A program made the position numbers and the translations under genes. A DNA stretch of 64,000 bases. It comes from Rhododendron vialii (taxonomy: Eukaryota; Streptophyta; Magnoliopsida; Ericales; Ericaceae). Within the stretch, counting starts at the first letter, position 1; each line of letters begins with the position of its first letter. Below the pieces are notes generated by a model, which did no database searches, had not been told where the DNA came from, and worked only from the letters and a program-made list of their open reading frames with translations. Positions 33,086 through 43,441 of this stretch are shown in pieces. The stretch covers positions 28,222,501-28,286,500 of the forward strand of contig NC_080567.1 in the NCBI RefSeq assembly GCF_030253575.1, given 5' to 3'.

Positions 33086-34387
33086 TGATAAGTGCTAAAA
33101 TATGTATATTTTCGCCCTCCAATCTATATTTATTAGTCTTTTATTTTTGTTAACTGATTGTTATTATTTGTTGTTATGTATAAAGGTTGCTCGAGCTCGA
33201 TTTTCAAGATTTTGGGTAAAAACGGAAGGTAGCAAAAGTTTTGGGTCAAAGCGCGAAGTAGATGAAACCCAAGGGCCTCTATGTGATTCTTCCCTTCAAT
33301 GCCTGTAAAAAAAAACAACTTTTTTTTACCCTACCGTCTACGTGGGAAGCAGCTTTTGAAAAAAAAAGTCAAAAGCAGCTTTAGCTTTTGGAAAAAACTA
33401 ATCGGCAGCAGTTTTTGAAAAAAAACGGTCGGCAGCAGCTTTTGAAAAAAAAGGGGGCGGCTGTCAGCGGAAAAAAATATAAAAGGGAGGACAGAGAGCT
33501 GCGAGAAGGGAGAACGGAGGGTTGTCAGAGAAAAACACAAGCAGCGATCGAGGGTTAAAGAAAGAACAGGGCTGCAATTTCTCCCACTGTATTTTCAGTA
33601 CACACTCCGACCTTTATTTTACAGTATTGATTTCTTCGAAGCTTTGTTTTTCTCTTTTAAGTTTTGTTTAGATCTCCGCACACCGGTAACTCGTATTGAT
33701 TTCTGTTCTTTATTAAAGTTATTCATTGGTATTTAATTAATTGTTATTTTTTTTGTTTATTTTTCATCTTGCGTAATAGAATCATGTTTCAATTTAGGGT
33801 TTCTTTTGTTTATCACATAATGATTAGTGAGTAGTGATATAGGTAGGGTCGCGGGGTGATTAGCACGCCGTGATCAGTTCGGGTACTGCTCTTTTTATCA
33901 AACAATGTAAAAATGATTTAAGATTGGAAAAATACTTCCCGCGGACGAATCTGGGCATTGTCGGAGCCCTTGTGAACGGGGGAATGGGGGTCCAAAACCC
34001 ATTCTCCGCTGCGCATGGGTATACGGCGACCCTAAGGTTTCGCATCTTGCGGGGTATCTTTTCAATCCAAAATTGAACATTTTTAAGAATACCAAATTGA
34101 GCAGGTTGATCTGGACTGGTTACGAGTGCTATGAACCCTACGACTGTACCTCTTTTTAATTATTTGAAAAGAAAAGTTATTTTTCTTAAGTTTTAGTTAA
34201 TCTCAAACAAAACAACAAGGGGTAGCTACCTAAGAGCTAATTTTAATTCTACAACCCGAATTTTTAGTCAGCACACATCACCGTCTCTGTGGATTCGACT
34301 CCGGACTTACCGGATATTATGCTGCGTCGATCTCCGCCCTACGCTTGGGGCAACCCATTAATTTAGGACTAGGAAATCGGTCAAGCA
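33086..34387 (+). repeat. Gag-only element 3' LTR
   Basis: 1302 bp, equal in length and apparently in sequence to 28497-29798. It is followed at once by TGATG, the right target duplication. Confidence 0.95.
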
Positions 34388-35374
34388 TGATGCAAAACAG
34401 AACCGATCACCAGTCCATTTAACGATTCGAACAATCCAAACAGTTCATTTTGTAAGTCTCCATGTGTATAACGCTCATGCAAAAAAAATCAATTTGATGA
34501 TGGACATCGGTATCGATTTGAACGAATCATATTTGCCACAAGAGTGATAGACGGTTAGAGCCTGATCCTTTTATTTCTCTTATGACAAATATGATCAGAC
34601 AAAACATGTACCGATCTTCGGAAAACTTGATTTTTGGCATGGAGGTTAGACACAATAATCAAGACCTACTACATGAATGTTTTGGATCATGAAATAGGAT
34701 CATGATGATTCTCGTTTTGCGTCACATGAGAGGATCTTAACTCATGTGGAACTCCGCTAAATCTGGCTTTACTTAAAACTTAAATTTTTTTTAATGTTAT
34801 TTCTAATTTCATACATAATGTAATCTACCAAGGGATAATGAAAGGTTGTTACTGACAGTTTGGGATAAGAAGCAACGAAAGTATCTACTTATATAGATTG
34901 CGTTGCATGGAAAAGATGATCATATGAGGCCCATTTTTGGTAAAAAAAATTATGTGGGGCCAGTTAGAAAGTTCTGTTGAAAATGAACGTACCAAGACTT
35001 AATCCTCCTGCTCTCCCGAAACTGCTCTAATTACTATATTAATTCAAGTTGTAATCTCTAATTACTATATTAATTCCTATGTTAATTCAAGTTGTTATCA
35101 TTAGGTGGGCGTGTGTATAGAGAGAGAGAGAGAGCGCGCGCGCGCTTAATTTCCCCATGCATTCATGTGTGCCTACTTCTATAACGCAATGTCTTGATTT
35201 TCATAGTCAACTTTTTACCAACTAGGTTATGAATTAATGTATTTTATATTTCTCAATCAGATCAACTTTCGTTTCCTATTTTCTTTCCCCTTTGCCTCTA
35301 TCTTTTTTTTTTTTTTTTTAAAAGAATATACGTGCATGATAGCATTTAGGAGTACTATTTATGTTTAGCAATAG

Positions 35375-35699
35375 ACGTCAACTTAAGTTAGTAGCATCCT
35401 GGTTGATCTGACTTTCGAGTCCTAAAAATCGACTTATTTTCTTGTCCTGAAGGCACTCGGCAAATTGCGGAAGGGTATCGGATAAGGGGTCGGGCGAGTG
35501 CTTGGACATCCTCCTCGCGAGCTTAATTGAGCTCGCTAGTGGACCGTGTGATTGGAACCACGGATTACTCAGTCTACTGCACTGCAGCAGATACCGAGTC
35601 ATCCAAAAAACAAGGGGGAACAATATTGTGACTGAATGAATAGTCATCCAAAGTTGTAAAGTTGTGGTCCTTGTGGCTAGTGAGGAATGATTGTGTTTA
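35375..35699. other. Intergenic, no gene recognised
   Basis: A minus-strand open frame at 35378-35647 does not resemble a known family. Nothing else is supported. Confidence 0.4.
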
Positions 35700-36025
35700 A
35701 CAATATAACAATGAGAGCTGGTGATGTTGGGAAGCAGATTAAAACTAGAGTTGCCATGTGGATGAAGGCAAAATTCAATATTAAGGTGTATACGGTGGAA
35801 GAATTTAAGGTGTTTATGGATGGTATTAGATTGCTGAAATTGTAACTCCTTTTTTGGTTGAGGAGGCCCTCGCCAACTCTTTGTTGGTGGGTATTGTATG
35901 GAGCTTTTGTTTTTTCGCTTTATTTTCTTCTGCTTGTATCAAGTAAGATTTTCTTACTTTGGCCAAGCCCCTTCGATGTATCCTTTTGAGATGTTGTAAA
36001 AAGTTTCATTTTGTCGAGCAAAAGT
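35700..36025 (+). pseudogene. Probable LINE 3' end, truncated
   Basis: The plus strand reads GDVGKQIKTRVAMWMKAKF and then VYTVEEFKVFMDGIRLLKL before a stop. This resembles the end of a plant LINE ORF2. It is followed by a 3' untranslated part with TTGTATCAAGTAAGATTTTC and a LINE-like end near TCATTTTGTCGAGC. No 5' part is present. The assignment rests on resemblance only. Confidence 0.45.
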
Positions 36026-36387
36026 TGTAAAACATAATATTCAGGCCTCATTTGGACTTTTGATGGATAAGATAAGGTACAAAATGAACCAAGTCAAAGT
36101 GGCTTATTTTTTGTCCTTATTCAAAAAAATTTCGTATCACTTGGCTTATCATTATTTTTTTGGAAATTATTGCATCCTCATGACAAGAGAAATCTAAAAA
36201 CTAAAAAATTTTGATCGAAATCTAATTTTTTTTTAATAAAGACAAAAAAATTAGCTTATTGACTTATTTTCGTCTTTATGTGGCTTTATTTGGCTCATTT
36301 TTTGCGGGAAAGCCATTGGCTTTTTTTAGAAGAACAACCAATGCTTATGCTGATGTTTTATGCTTTGTGTTTTACAGGGCGTATCTT
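36026..36387. other. Intergenic, no gene recognised
   Basis: T- and A-rich sequence with no credible frame. Confidence 0.4.
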
Positions 36388-36612
36388 GTCAATCATTCAA
36401 AACATATGCCTCAAGAAGTATGCATTTCAAAGGTAGCAGTTCAGTTAAAGGTAAGAAAGACTTGACAATCATTGAACTTTAGGTAAGAAAGACTTGGGGG
36501 TCTCTCTCTCTCTTCTTTGGTTTTTTTTTGGTAAAGTTGGGGTCTCTCTCTCGTGTCAATCATTCAAAACATGTGCCTCAAGAAGTATGCATTTCAAAGG
36601 TAGCGAGTTAAG
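36388..36612. repeat. 55-bp direct repeat
   Basis: TGTCAATCATTCAAAACATATGCCTCAAGAAG and the following bases occur at 36388-36443 and again at 36553-36607 with one or two changes. A GA/CT-rich spacer also repeats 'aggtaagaaagacttg'. Confidence 0.75.
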
Positions 36613-36662
36613 AGAGAAACTTATAGAAAATAATTTTGCCACTCAATTTTTTTTTTTTATTA

Positions 36663-36757
36663 ACGTCATTCCCTTGCAAGTATATTATATTTTAAAAATA
36701 TACTGTCATTCCCCTGCAAGTATATTATATTTTAAAAATATACTTGCAGGAGAGTGA
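36663..36757. repeat. Direct plus inverted repeat (TTTTAAAAATATAC)
   Basis: CATTCCCTTGCAAGTATATT...TTTTAAAAATATACTG is followed by a second copy, and the end pairs back on the start (CTTGCAAGTATATT against the trailing AAAATATACTTGCAG). A hairpin of about 30 bp per arm can form. Confidence 0.65.
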
Positions 36758-36796
36758 CGTCAACAAAAAAAAAAGTAACAAAATCAGCAGCCAAAC

Positions 36797-37085
36797 TTAT
36801 TCATAAGTTATATGCACGGCTCCGCGTAATCTTAGCTATCCAAAAGTATTTTGGACAATTCACATTAAAAACAATCTATTTACGGTAAGAGAAACTTATT
36901 CCATAAGTTATTCACGGCTCCACGCAATCTCAGCCGTCTAAAAGTATTTTGGGCGATCCGCATTAAAAACAATCTATTACCGTTAATAAATTGTTTTTAA
37001 TCCGGATCATCCAAAACACTTTTGAACGGCCGAGATTGAGCACCGTAAAACTTATTCACGGCTCCTCCGTGAATAAGTTTTTCTC
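36797..37085. mobile_element. Foldback MITE with two direct units and one inverted unit
   Basis: Unit a (36797-36892) and unit b (36893-36985) share AAACTTATTC.CATAAGTTAT, CACGGCTCC.CG.AATCT and CATTAAAAACAATCTATT. Unit c (36986-37078) is their inverse complement: AATTGTTTTTAATCCGGATC, GGCCGAGATTGAG, AACTTATTCACGG. No coding sequence. The related phrase near 60535-60640 suggests another member there. Confidence 0.65.
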
Positions 37086-37428
37086 AGCGAGTTAATTGTC
37101 TCAAAAGTGCCATCACTGAGAAGACTTGGGGCTCTCTCTCTCTCTCTCTCTAGAGAGAGAGAGGGGGGGGGGATGGACATAAGCAAATACCGTATCTTTG
37201 TTTCTCCCTTATGCCATAAAAAATATAAAAAAAAACATAATCTTTTACGAACAAGATCATCTCAATAAGGAAACAAAAAAAAAATAGACAAACAAACCCC
37301 AAAAACTAAAATACTAATAAATAAACTCCAATTCCTAAATCAGATTAAATTCTCGTTATTTGTTACGGTAAACAAATTAGAGTTTCTAGAGAACTCCGAA
37401 TCTTCAGTGTTGTGCTCTTCCAATGTCC
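37086..37428. other. 3' flank of the NUP98-like gene
   Basis: A CT/GA microsatellite at 37131-37166 followed by A-rich sequence. It probably contains the 3' untranslated region of the minus-strand gene. No coding sequence. Confidence 0.5.
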
Positions 37429-39570
37429 TCAAAATCTACAATTTGCAGCACCTGGTGGACCGAAGGCATTCCAACCAAAGCCATCCCCTTCAAAAGGCAG
37501 CGAAAAAGAAAAAAGTATTAGATGCATTATTAAAACCAAAGTAAATTCCCAACAGCAAGTGATAATAAACAAAGGCATGAGTACGCGATACAACAAGAGC
37601 AAAAGACTAGGAGTGAAATTAACTAGTTACCTGCTACTGACCGGCCAATGTTGCCTAAACAAACACCTTCGGAATCAGCAGTTGGCACCGGCTGAAAAGG
37701 AGTGTGCGTAGAGCTCTGCATAGAACACTATGTAGACCGATAAATTTCGCTCAAAAAAAGTTTTCAGGGAAGTTGGAGAATAGAACCTATTTAAAACTAG
37801 GAGGAGCATGAGAACTCCCGCTGGGACAGATAACAAATTAAGACATCAACAATTTGTGCACCAAGAGTGTGAATAACAATAATATACTGAATGGTTGTGA
37901 ATAACAATAATATACTAAATGATTTAACACCATACGTTAAAGTTTTAGAGGCCACTTACACTCGTCGGATCAAAACCAGCAGCGCTTGTAGGACTTGAGC
38001 ACAAATTTCCTTCAGAGCCATTCCCAGTTGATGCAGTGCTGGAAATGTTTAATGCACCAAAGGAAGGGATGAAACTTGGCGTCAAAGGAATATTACTCTG
38101 TCCAGAAAAAGGATGAGTCTTCTGAAATGAGGGATGACACTTGGCGTGAAACAAGGATTGGGCAGTGATGGGTCCGGATGATGAGGGTGACACAGAGTTT
38201 GGGGCTACTGATCCAAATAGAGAGGAGACAGATGAGTTGAGTGTTCCAAATAGTGGATAGCTATGTGATCCGGACACAGGTTGAGAAGATGTTCCAAATG
38301 TGAAACTAGAACTGCAGACAGAAGGCGATGATCCAAATGTAGGTGAGCTTGATTCAATGAAAGAAGGTGCAGAGCCATTGGCCCCAGACCCAAAGCCTGA
38401 TGCCGTTCCAAATCCCCAAAGTGTAGATGGCGCAGTCGTAAAAGGGCACGCAGTTGATTCTCCAAAGCCTGAAGAGCTGAAAGACGATGTCTTAGGAGGA
38501 AACGTATTGGAAGGGGTTGAGGAGAAGGGATTTACAGATAACCCAAAAGGAGATGGAGAGGATGGTGCTGCAAAAACTGACGAAGCTAACGGAGTAGTAG
38601 TCGATGTTCCAAAGGCTGCCGAAGCGAAGGATGGTGTTTGGGAAGCAGCAAATGAATTGGTAGAGGTTGAAGAGGAGAAGGGATTTGCAGATGGCTGGCC
38701 GAAAGGACGTGGACCGAATGGAGTTGAGGACGCCAAGTCTGCGGAATTAAACACGGATGTTTGGCAACCAAATAAGTTGGCTGAAGTTGAAGAGAAGGGA
38801 GTTGCAAATGACTGGCCAAATTGACATTCACCAGATGGTGCTGCAAAACCTGATGAACCGAATATAGGAGTAGTTGGCACACCAAATTTTTGGCAAGTAA
38901 AGGTTGGTTTTTGTGAAGCAAATAAATTGGAGGGGGTTGAGGAGGAGAAGGAACTTGGAGCAGTATGAACAGAGCCCATCCTGAGTGTAGGACCACCTGG
39001 TAAAAAAAAGGGCGAAAAAAAATTAGTGCATGATAGTTCCTAAGAAATCCAACAAAGATACATTTGACCATTTACACAAGTGGATCGAACCTTTATCCCC
39101 TGACTGGTAGTCTTCCAATCGGATTTCTTCAGGGCTCTTATTTCGGTATATGGGCATGGCCGATATTGAATTTAGCTTACCAAAATCTACTAGGTCAACT
39201 GTTGCCTTATAGGCTTCTATTCTACTTCCTCCGTGCTTACTAGCAAAGGCTGACGATCCAAAATTAGTGCTTCCATATGTTGGGGCCCCAGGTACTACAA
39301 AGTATACAAAGTAGATTGGGATGCAGATAATTCCAAAATAATGCGTCTACTAACACTTCAAAAATTCTATGTAAAATGTCCATGATTTACTGTAACATGT
39401 TAGATATCAGAGAATGAGCACTGCTTTATTTCTCACCTTCTGATAGATCTTTCATATCATCTTACGTATTACATGCTAAGAGATAATTTAAACTATTCCA
39501 TCAAGAATATGAGGAAATAAAAGAGGCTGAAGCTGGACATAACTATTTTGTGTGTGTGCGCGCGCGCGCG

Positions 39571-39644
<74 letters not shown>

Positions 39645-42600
39645 AAACATATCCTTAAGAGCTAAGACGAGTAAAAGAAAAGAACAATTGTTGGTTATCG
39701 TCTCAAACTCTTGTCTACTGTTTACTTGTCAATGAACTAGATCCTTGTTAAATAAACAAAAAAGTATGAAACAAAATTTCCTCAAGAGAGAAATTAGGTG
39801 TGCCTTTCCTTAATCCTAAGAAATGAGTTCATAACACTTTTATGAAGCAAAGAGGACAAGAATACCTTCTCTGTGAAACGGATTGTTACAAGTCACAGGT
39901 GCAGCAATAGGCTGAGCTGAGGCAACCCAACCAGGAGGTGAAGCAACTGGTTGACCAAAAGCAATCCAGCAAGGCAGGAATGCGATGCCCAGAAAGCCAT
40001 TAAAACCTTCCAAAATGGCAACAAAAATAAGGCCAAGTATGTACGTTAACTGCATATGAAAATTTGATAGGAATGAAACAATCTAGTTACCCGGTACTGA
40101 CTGGCCAAAGTTGCCTACGGGAACACCTGTGCCATGAACTGACTGCCCAAAGTCACCGATAGGAACACCTGTGCAAGGAACAGTTTGCATTGGCTTGAAA
40201 GGACTGGGGGAAGAAGTCTGCATACCACACAACATTGAATCAGATATGAATCGGCAATCATATGAAGAAATGGTGACCTTCAAGAAAATAAATTTAAACT
40301 AGGGCAGGATGAGAAGAATTAAGAAGATAAAGCAACTAGAGAAGAGATAAACATTCTGTGAATCGTAGCAACAAATGCCTTTCTAGAAAACACCATAAGT
40401 AGAAGATAATAACACTAAATGATTTTCCAAGAAGTATAAAAGCATTAGTAATTTTTAAGGGTAACTTACAGTTGCGTGACCAAAACCAGACAGATTTGGT
40501 GGAAACTCAAATTGCGTGCTTGAGAACAAATTTCCTGCGGATGTGGATCCATTTCCAGTGAATGCAGTGTTCGACATGTTTGATGGACATACACAACAGC
40601 GGCCACCTGAAATACCGAATGAGGGTGCAACAGACTGAGATACCGGGACTTGGGCAGTAGCTTGTCCAAATAATGAGGGTGACACAAAGTTCGGGGGTAC
40701 TGATCCAAAATGAGATGACATAGACGAGATGGGTTCACCACCAAAAAATTCAGAGCTTTTATTATTACCTCCAAATATAGGTTGGGTAGATGTTCCATAA
40801 CAGTTTGCACTGAATGACCCGCTAGAACTAAAGACAGCAGGTGTTGGTCCAAATGTAGGTAAGCTTGATGTACACAAAGAAGGTTCAGATCTATTGGGCC
40901 CGAATAATCCAGAGGCTGAGGGTTTTCCAGATGGCATCGGCGTAGACGATGATGTAGTCGCAAAAGGCCATGCAGACGCCTGAAAGGGAGTTGAACTGGG
41001 TGCAGGCGCAGTTGATGCTCCAAAGTCTGAGGAGAACGGAATTGAAGATGAATGCCCAAAAGGACTGAATGAACTGAATGCAGGGGTATTTGATTCTCCA
41101 AAGCCTTCAGAAGCAGAGGCTCCTGCTTCGGAAGCAAATATATTGGCAGGGGTTGAGGAGGAGAAGGGATTTGAAGCTGACTTGGCTGACAAACATGAAG
41201 CACTAAAGAGGTTTGGCTGCATAGCCCAAGCACCAAAGCCAATCCCACCTACAAATTGGCTCATAGTGTTAGGCCCACTTGATTTAAATTTTTTCATCAA
41301 AGAAAGGGTTGAAAGAAATTCAGTCCATGTTATTTGCTAATTATCCAGAAAGATAATACCTTTATCTCCTGACTTGTAGTCCTCCCACCGGAGTTCTTCA
41401 GTGCTGTTATCTTTGTAAACAGGCATGGCTGATATGGATTCTAAGTGTTGCGGTCCAGTTGATACCATCATTTCGCCATCTACTACCTCAACTGTTTTAG
41501 AATAGCCAGATACTCTACTTCCTCCACACTGACTACCAAAGGCCGAAGGTCTAAAATGAGTGCTTCCAAATGTTGAAGTCATTGGAACAGCTCCTACAAT
41601 ATAGAGGGGGATAAAATGGGAAGTCTGATAAGTGAAATGAAATAAATATGGAAGGGTTAGTCTAGACTCTAGGTGCTCTTTGTGTCTGTCACATGGTGTA
41701 CCAACGCCCTTCTCTATCACATATTTAGGTCATATATGTGATGGAGAACCGTGTTGGGGCACTTTGTGACGGTGCCCAGGACCACTAAATAATTATTTCT
41801 TTTGATCAAGAATAATTATTCACAAGCAAGTTTCCATTCATTGAACTTTTGCCTCCACAATATCACGAGTTTACGGAATTAGAATTATTATCCAATCACA
41901 AAATGCAAGTCAAGCCAACCTCCTTGTTACCTCCTCCCTCATTTCTCTCATTATCTTCTTAAATCTATCAATAACTTCTCTCTCTTTGTGTTGAGGATGA
42001 TTCCTTGAGAACTAAACTTCAAAACGTGTGAGATTCTTACAAAAAAAGATACTCCAAATGAATTTTTTTTCGCAAGAGAGTCGTATGTATTTATTTGCGG
42101 CCCCATCTAGCTACGCCACTGTTCCCAAAGTCATTGACACAATTTCTCTAGAATACCAAAAGAGAGGTTGAAGAGGCAATCATTATATCCAAACAAATAT
42201 TCATCTAAATGAGAAAATCGAGGATAATATATGTGTGATCTTGTATATATCGTCATAGAGGGGAAACCCTTTCAAAGCTCAGTGGCAATTATTGTACGAA
42301 TAAAACTGAATCGTATGAAATTCCTCATAATCAGTGCTGATTCCTTATGAATCAGTAGAATCTTCTCCCTTTTACCAGATCTTGTAGGTTGTATTTAATC
42401 TTCCCACCCCGACCACTTAATCGCCATGCCACCTCTAACTACATCGAAATTACAAGAACATAAACTTATTGATTCCCCTAATTTCCTTTTATCGTAACAG
42501 GTCAGATTGCCCCAACCTGCATTTCTGCCAGATATTCCCACTATCAACTACAATGCATTCATCTTTCAGTTGAATTTAGTCAACAACACAACATTTTATT

Positions 42601-43211
42601 CCGACCCAAAAGGCCATTCCCTTACAAGAACCACTCAAACCACAATACCACAACTATAACTAACTTTTACTAGGCTAATTATGCCTTTCCAGTTTGAGAA
42701 ACAAATATTAAACGAAATAACAATACCAACGCTACATCAAGTCTCAAGAGTCAAGAACCCAAAACTCCGGAGAATCACAAAAGAACAACAGCAGACAGGG
42801 GCGGTCCTAAGGGGGTACAAAAATTCTCGCGTACAAAAATTCTCACGTATTATAATAATTTTTAGGTTAATTAGGAAAAAAAATAATGGGATACACCCCC
42901 GCAAGTCCCTTGAGTGAAAAAAAAAAAAAAAGATTCTTGAAATTTCTATACAAAATTTCAAGCTATTCATCGTTTTTTAGGTTGCATGTACAAAATTAAA
43001 CAGGTTTACACACATACACACAATATGTGTGTGCAAAATACAAGTTTTACTATCAATATGAAAATACACGTGATTTGCTGCGTCCGCCACTGACAACAGA
43101 GAAGAAGAAATAAACAAGAATGATATATGGCCATCACAAATCACACTGAAAACTAACTAAGAACAAGAACGAAATTGGTTTATGTGAAAAGAGCGAGCGA
43201 GCGAGCGAGCG

Positions 43212-43249
<38 letters not shown>

Positions 43250-43340
43250 TTAACCCCTCTCAAGTTGTGGACGTTGGATTAAAAAAAAAAAACATATGGA
43301 ATTTGCAGTATAAGAACTTACGATCACCGACGATGACCAT
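37429..43340 (-). CDS. NUP98-like FG nucleoporin with two GLEBS + FG modules
   Basis: Deduced exons, in transcript order: 43340-43322, 41593-41360, 41277-40470, 40217-40091, 40006-39866, 39294-39091, 38996-37960, 37715-37631, 37487-37429 (TGA). Exons 2 and 6 each encode a GLEBS motif ([27 protein letters not shown] and [27 protein letters not shown]). This motif lets NUP98 hold RAE1/Gle2 at the nuclear pore. Exons 3 and 7 encode FG/SSTPF repeat domains. The repeated exon order and matching phases show a tandem internal duplication. The N-terminal FG block and the C-terminal autoproteolytic domain of NUP98 are absent. One problem: joining exon 2 (phase 1) to exon 3 at the only AG in place (41279-41278) leaves the frame off by one base. 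The upstream module may therefore be damaged, or these may be two genes. Exon 1 is the least certain. Confidence 0.72.
39091..39294 (-). other. Second GLEBS exon (204 nt) of the NUP98-like gene
   Basis: The exon opens after TTTGTAG and closes before GTTCGA, an unusual but allowed donor. It translates with [20 protein letters not shown] and QSGDKG. In the other copy and in known NUP98 the tryptophan-containing ELRWEDY is kept; here W is replaced by L (EIRLEDY), which could weaken RAE1 binding. Confidence 0.7.
39548..39641. repeat. (GT)n-(CG)n-(GT)n-(GA)n compound microsatellite
   Basis: About 90 bases of dinucleotide repeats in the intron between exons 5 and 6 of the NUP98-like gene. Open frames through it are artefacts. 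Confidence 0.9.
41360..41593 (-). other. First GLEBS exon (234 nt) of the NUP98-like gene
   Basis: The exon opens after ATATTGTAG and closes at G before GTATTA. It keeps the full core [12 protein letters not shown] and [13 protein letters not shown], like plant and animal NUP98, so RAE1 binding is plausible. Confidence 0.75.
41594..42787. other. First intron of the NUP98-like gene, distal part
   Basis: AT-rich DNA with no coding signal. Confidence 0.45.
42788..43100. mobile_element. hAT-like MITE in intron 1
   Basis: The element is 42796-43092. It starts CAGGGGCGGTCC and ends GCGTCCGCCACTG, which pair as hAT-type termini. The flanking 8 bases are ACAGCAGA (42788-42795) and ACAACAGA (43093-43100), 7 of 8 identical, as for an 8-bp hAT duplication. 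The inside holds no transposase. Confidence 0.7.
43190..43245. repeat. (GAGC)n(GA)n microsatellite
   Basis: GAGCGAGCGAGC followed by GAGAGA, about 55 bases, just inside intron 1 of the NUP98-like gene. A shorter version is at 43493-43518 upstream of the TATA box. Confidence 0.9.
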
Positions 43341-43431
43341 GCAGTCGATGAAAGGATTCTTTTGGAGGCGATCGAATCCGGATTCTGTATATACGTATGT
43401 GTGAGTGTGTGGGGTTAAAAGGGTTTGAACG

Positions 43432-43441
43432 TATATATATA
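43432..43441 (-). promoter_or_regulatory. TATA box of the NUP98-like gene
   Basis: On the minus strand, GATTATATATATACGTTC lies about 95 bases before the proposed ATG at 43340. The position fits a leader of about 65 bases. It supports transcription starting here and thus exon 1. Confidence 0.5.

Larger units (their letters stand above)
28497..34387 (+). mobile_element. Gag-only LTR retrotransposon (TR-GAG type), very young
   Basis: A 5891-bp element with two 1302-bp LTRs, a perfect tRNA-Asp primer site, one gag ORF, a long noncoding 3' region and a polypurine tract. TGATG flanks it (28492-28496 and 34388-34392), and copy A of the duplication shows the unoccupied site (GTGACGCAAAAC near 19668). 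No protease, reverse transcriptase or integrase is encoded, so all enzymes must come from another element. The LTR ends and polypurine-tract context match Athila. The LTRs look identical on reading, so insertion was recent. The layout fits the published TR-GAG class of non-autonomous plant elements. Confidence 0.9.
26556..35374. repeat. Tandem segmental duplication, copy B
   Basis: The second copy of the unit at 19104-24384, in the same orientation. It is expanded by insertions at about 26970-27845, at 27956-28420 and at 28497-34387. The flanks of each rejoin to match copy A. For example, AAGGGAGAAAGA...ACTAAATCTAACCAATGAGCC here corresponds to AAGGGAGAAAGATCAAGAAATGGTAAATCCAACCAATGAGCC there. 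About 170 bases at 34815-34990 are missing from copy A. Confidence 0.85.

Noticed and set aside
35385..35405. 'atcctggttgatctg', similar to the 5' end of 18S rRNA
   Set aside because: Only a short part matches and the sequence after it does not continue as rRNA.
38300..38824. 174-residue plus-strand frame
   Set aside because: It is antisense to the FG-repeat exon at 37960-38996; the Ser/Phe/Gly repeats force an open frame on the opposite strand.
39550..39735. 61-residue frame on the plus strand
   Set aside because: It is made of a GT/GA microsatellite in an intron of the minus-strand NUP98-like gene.
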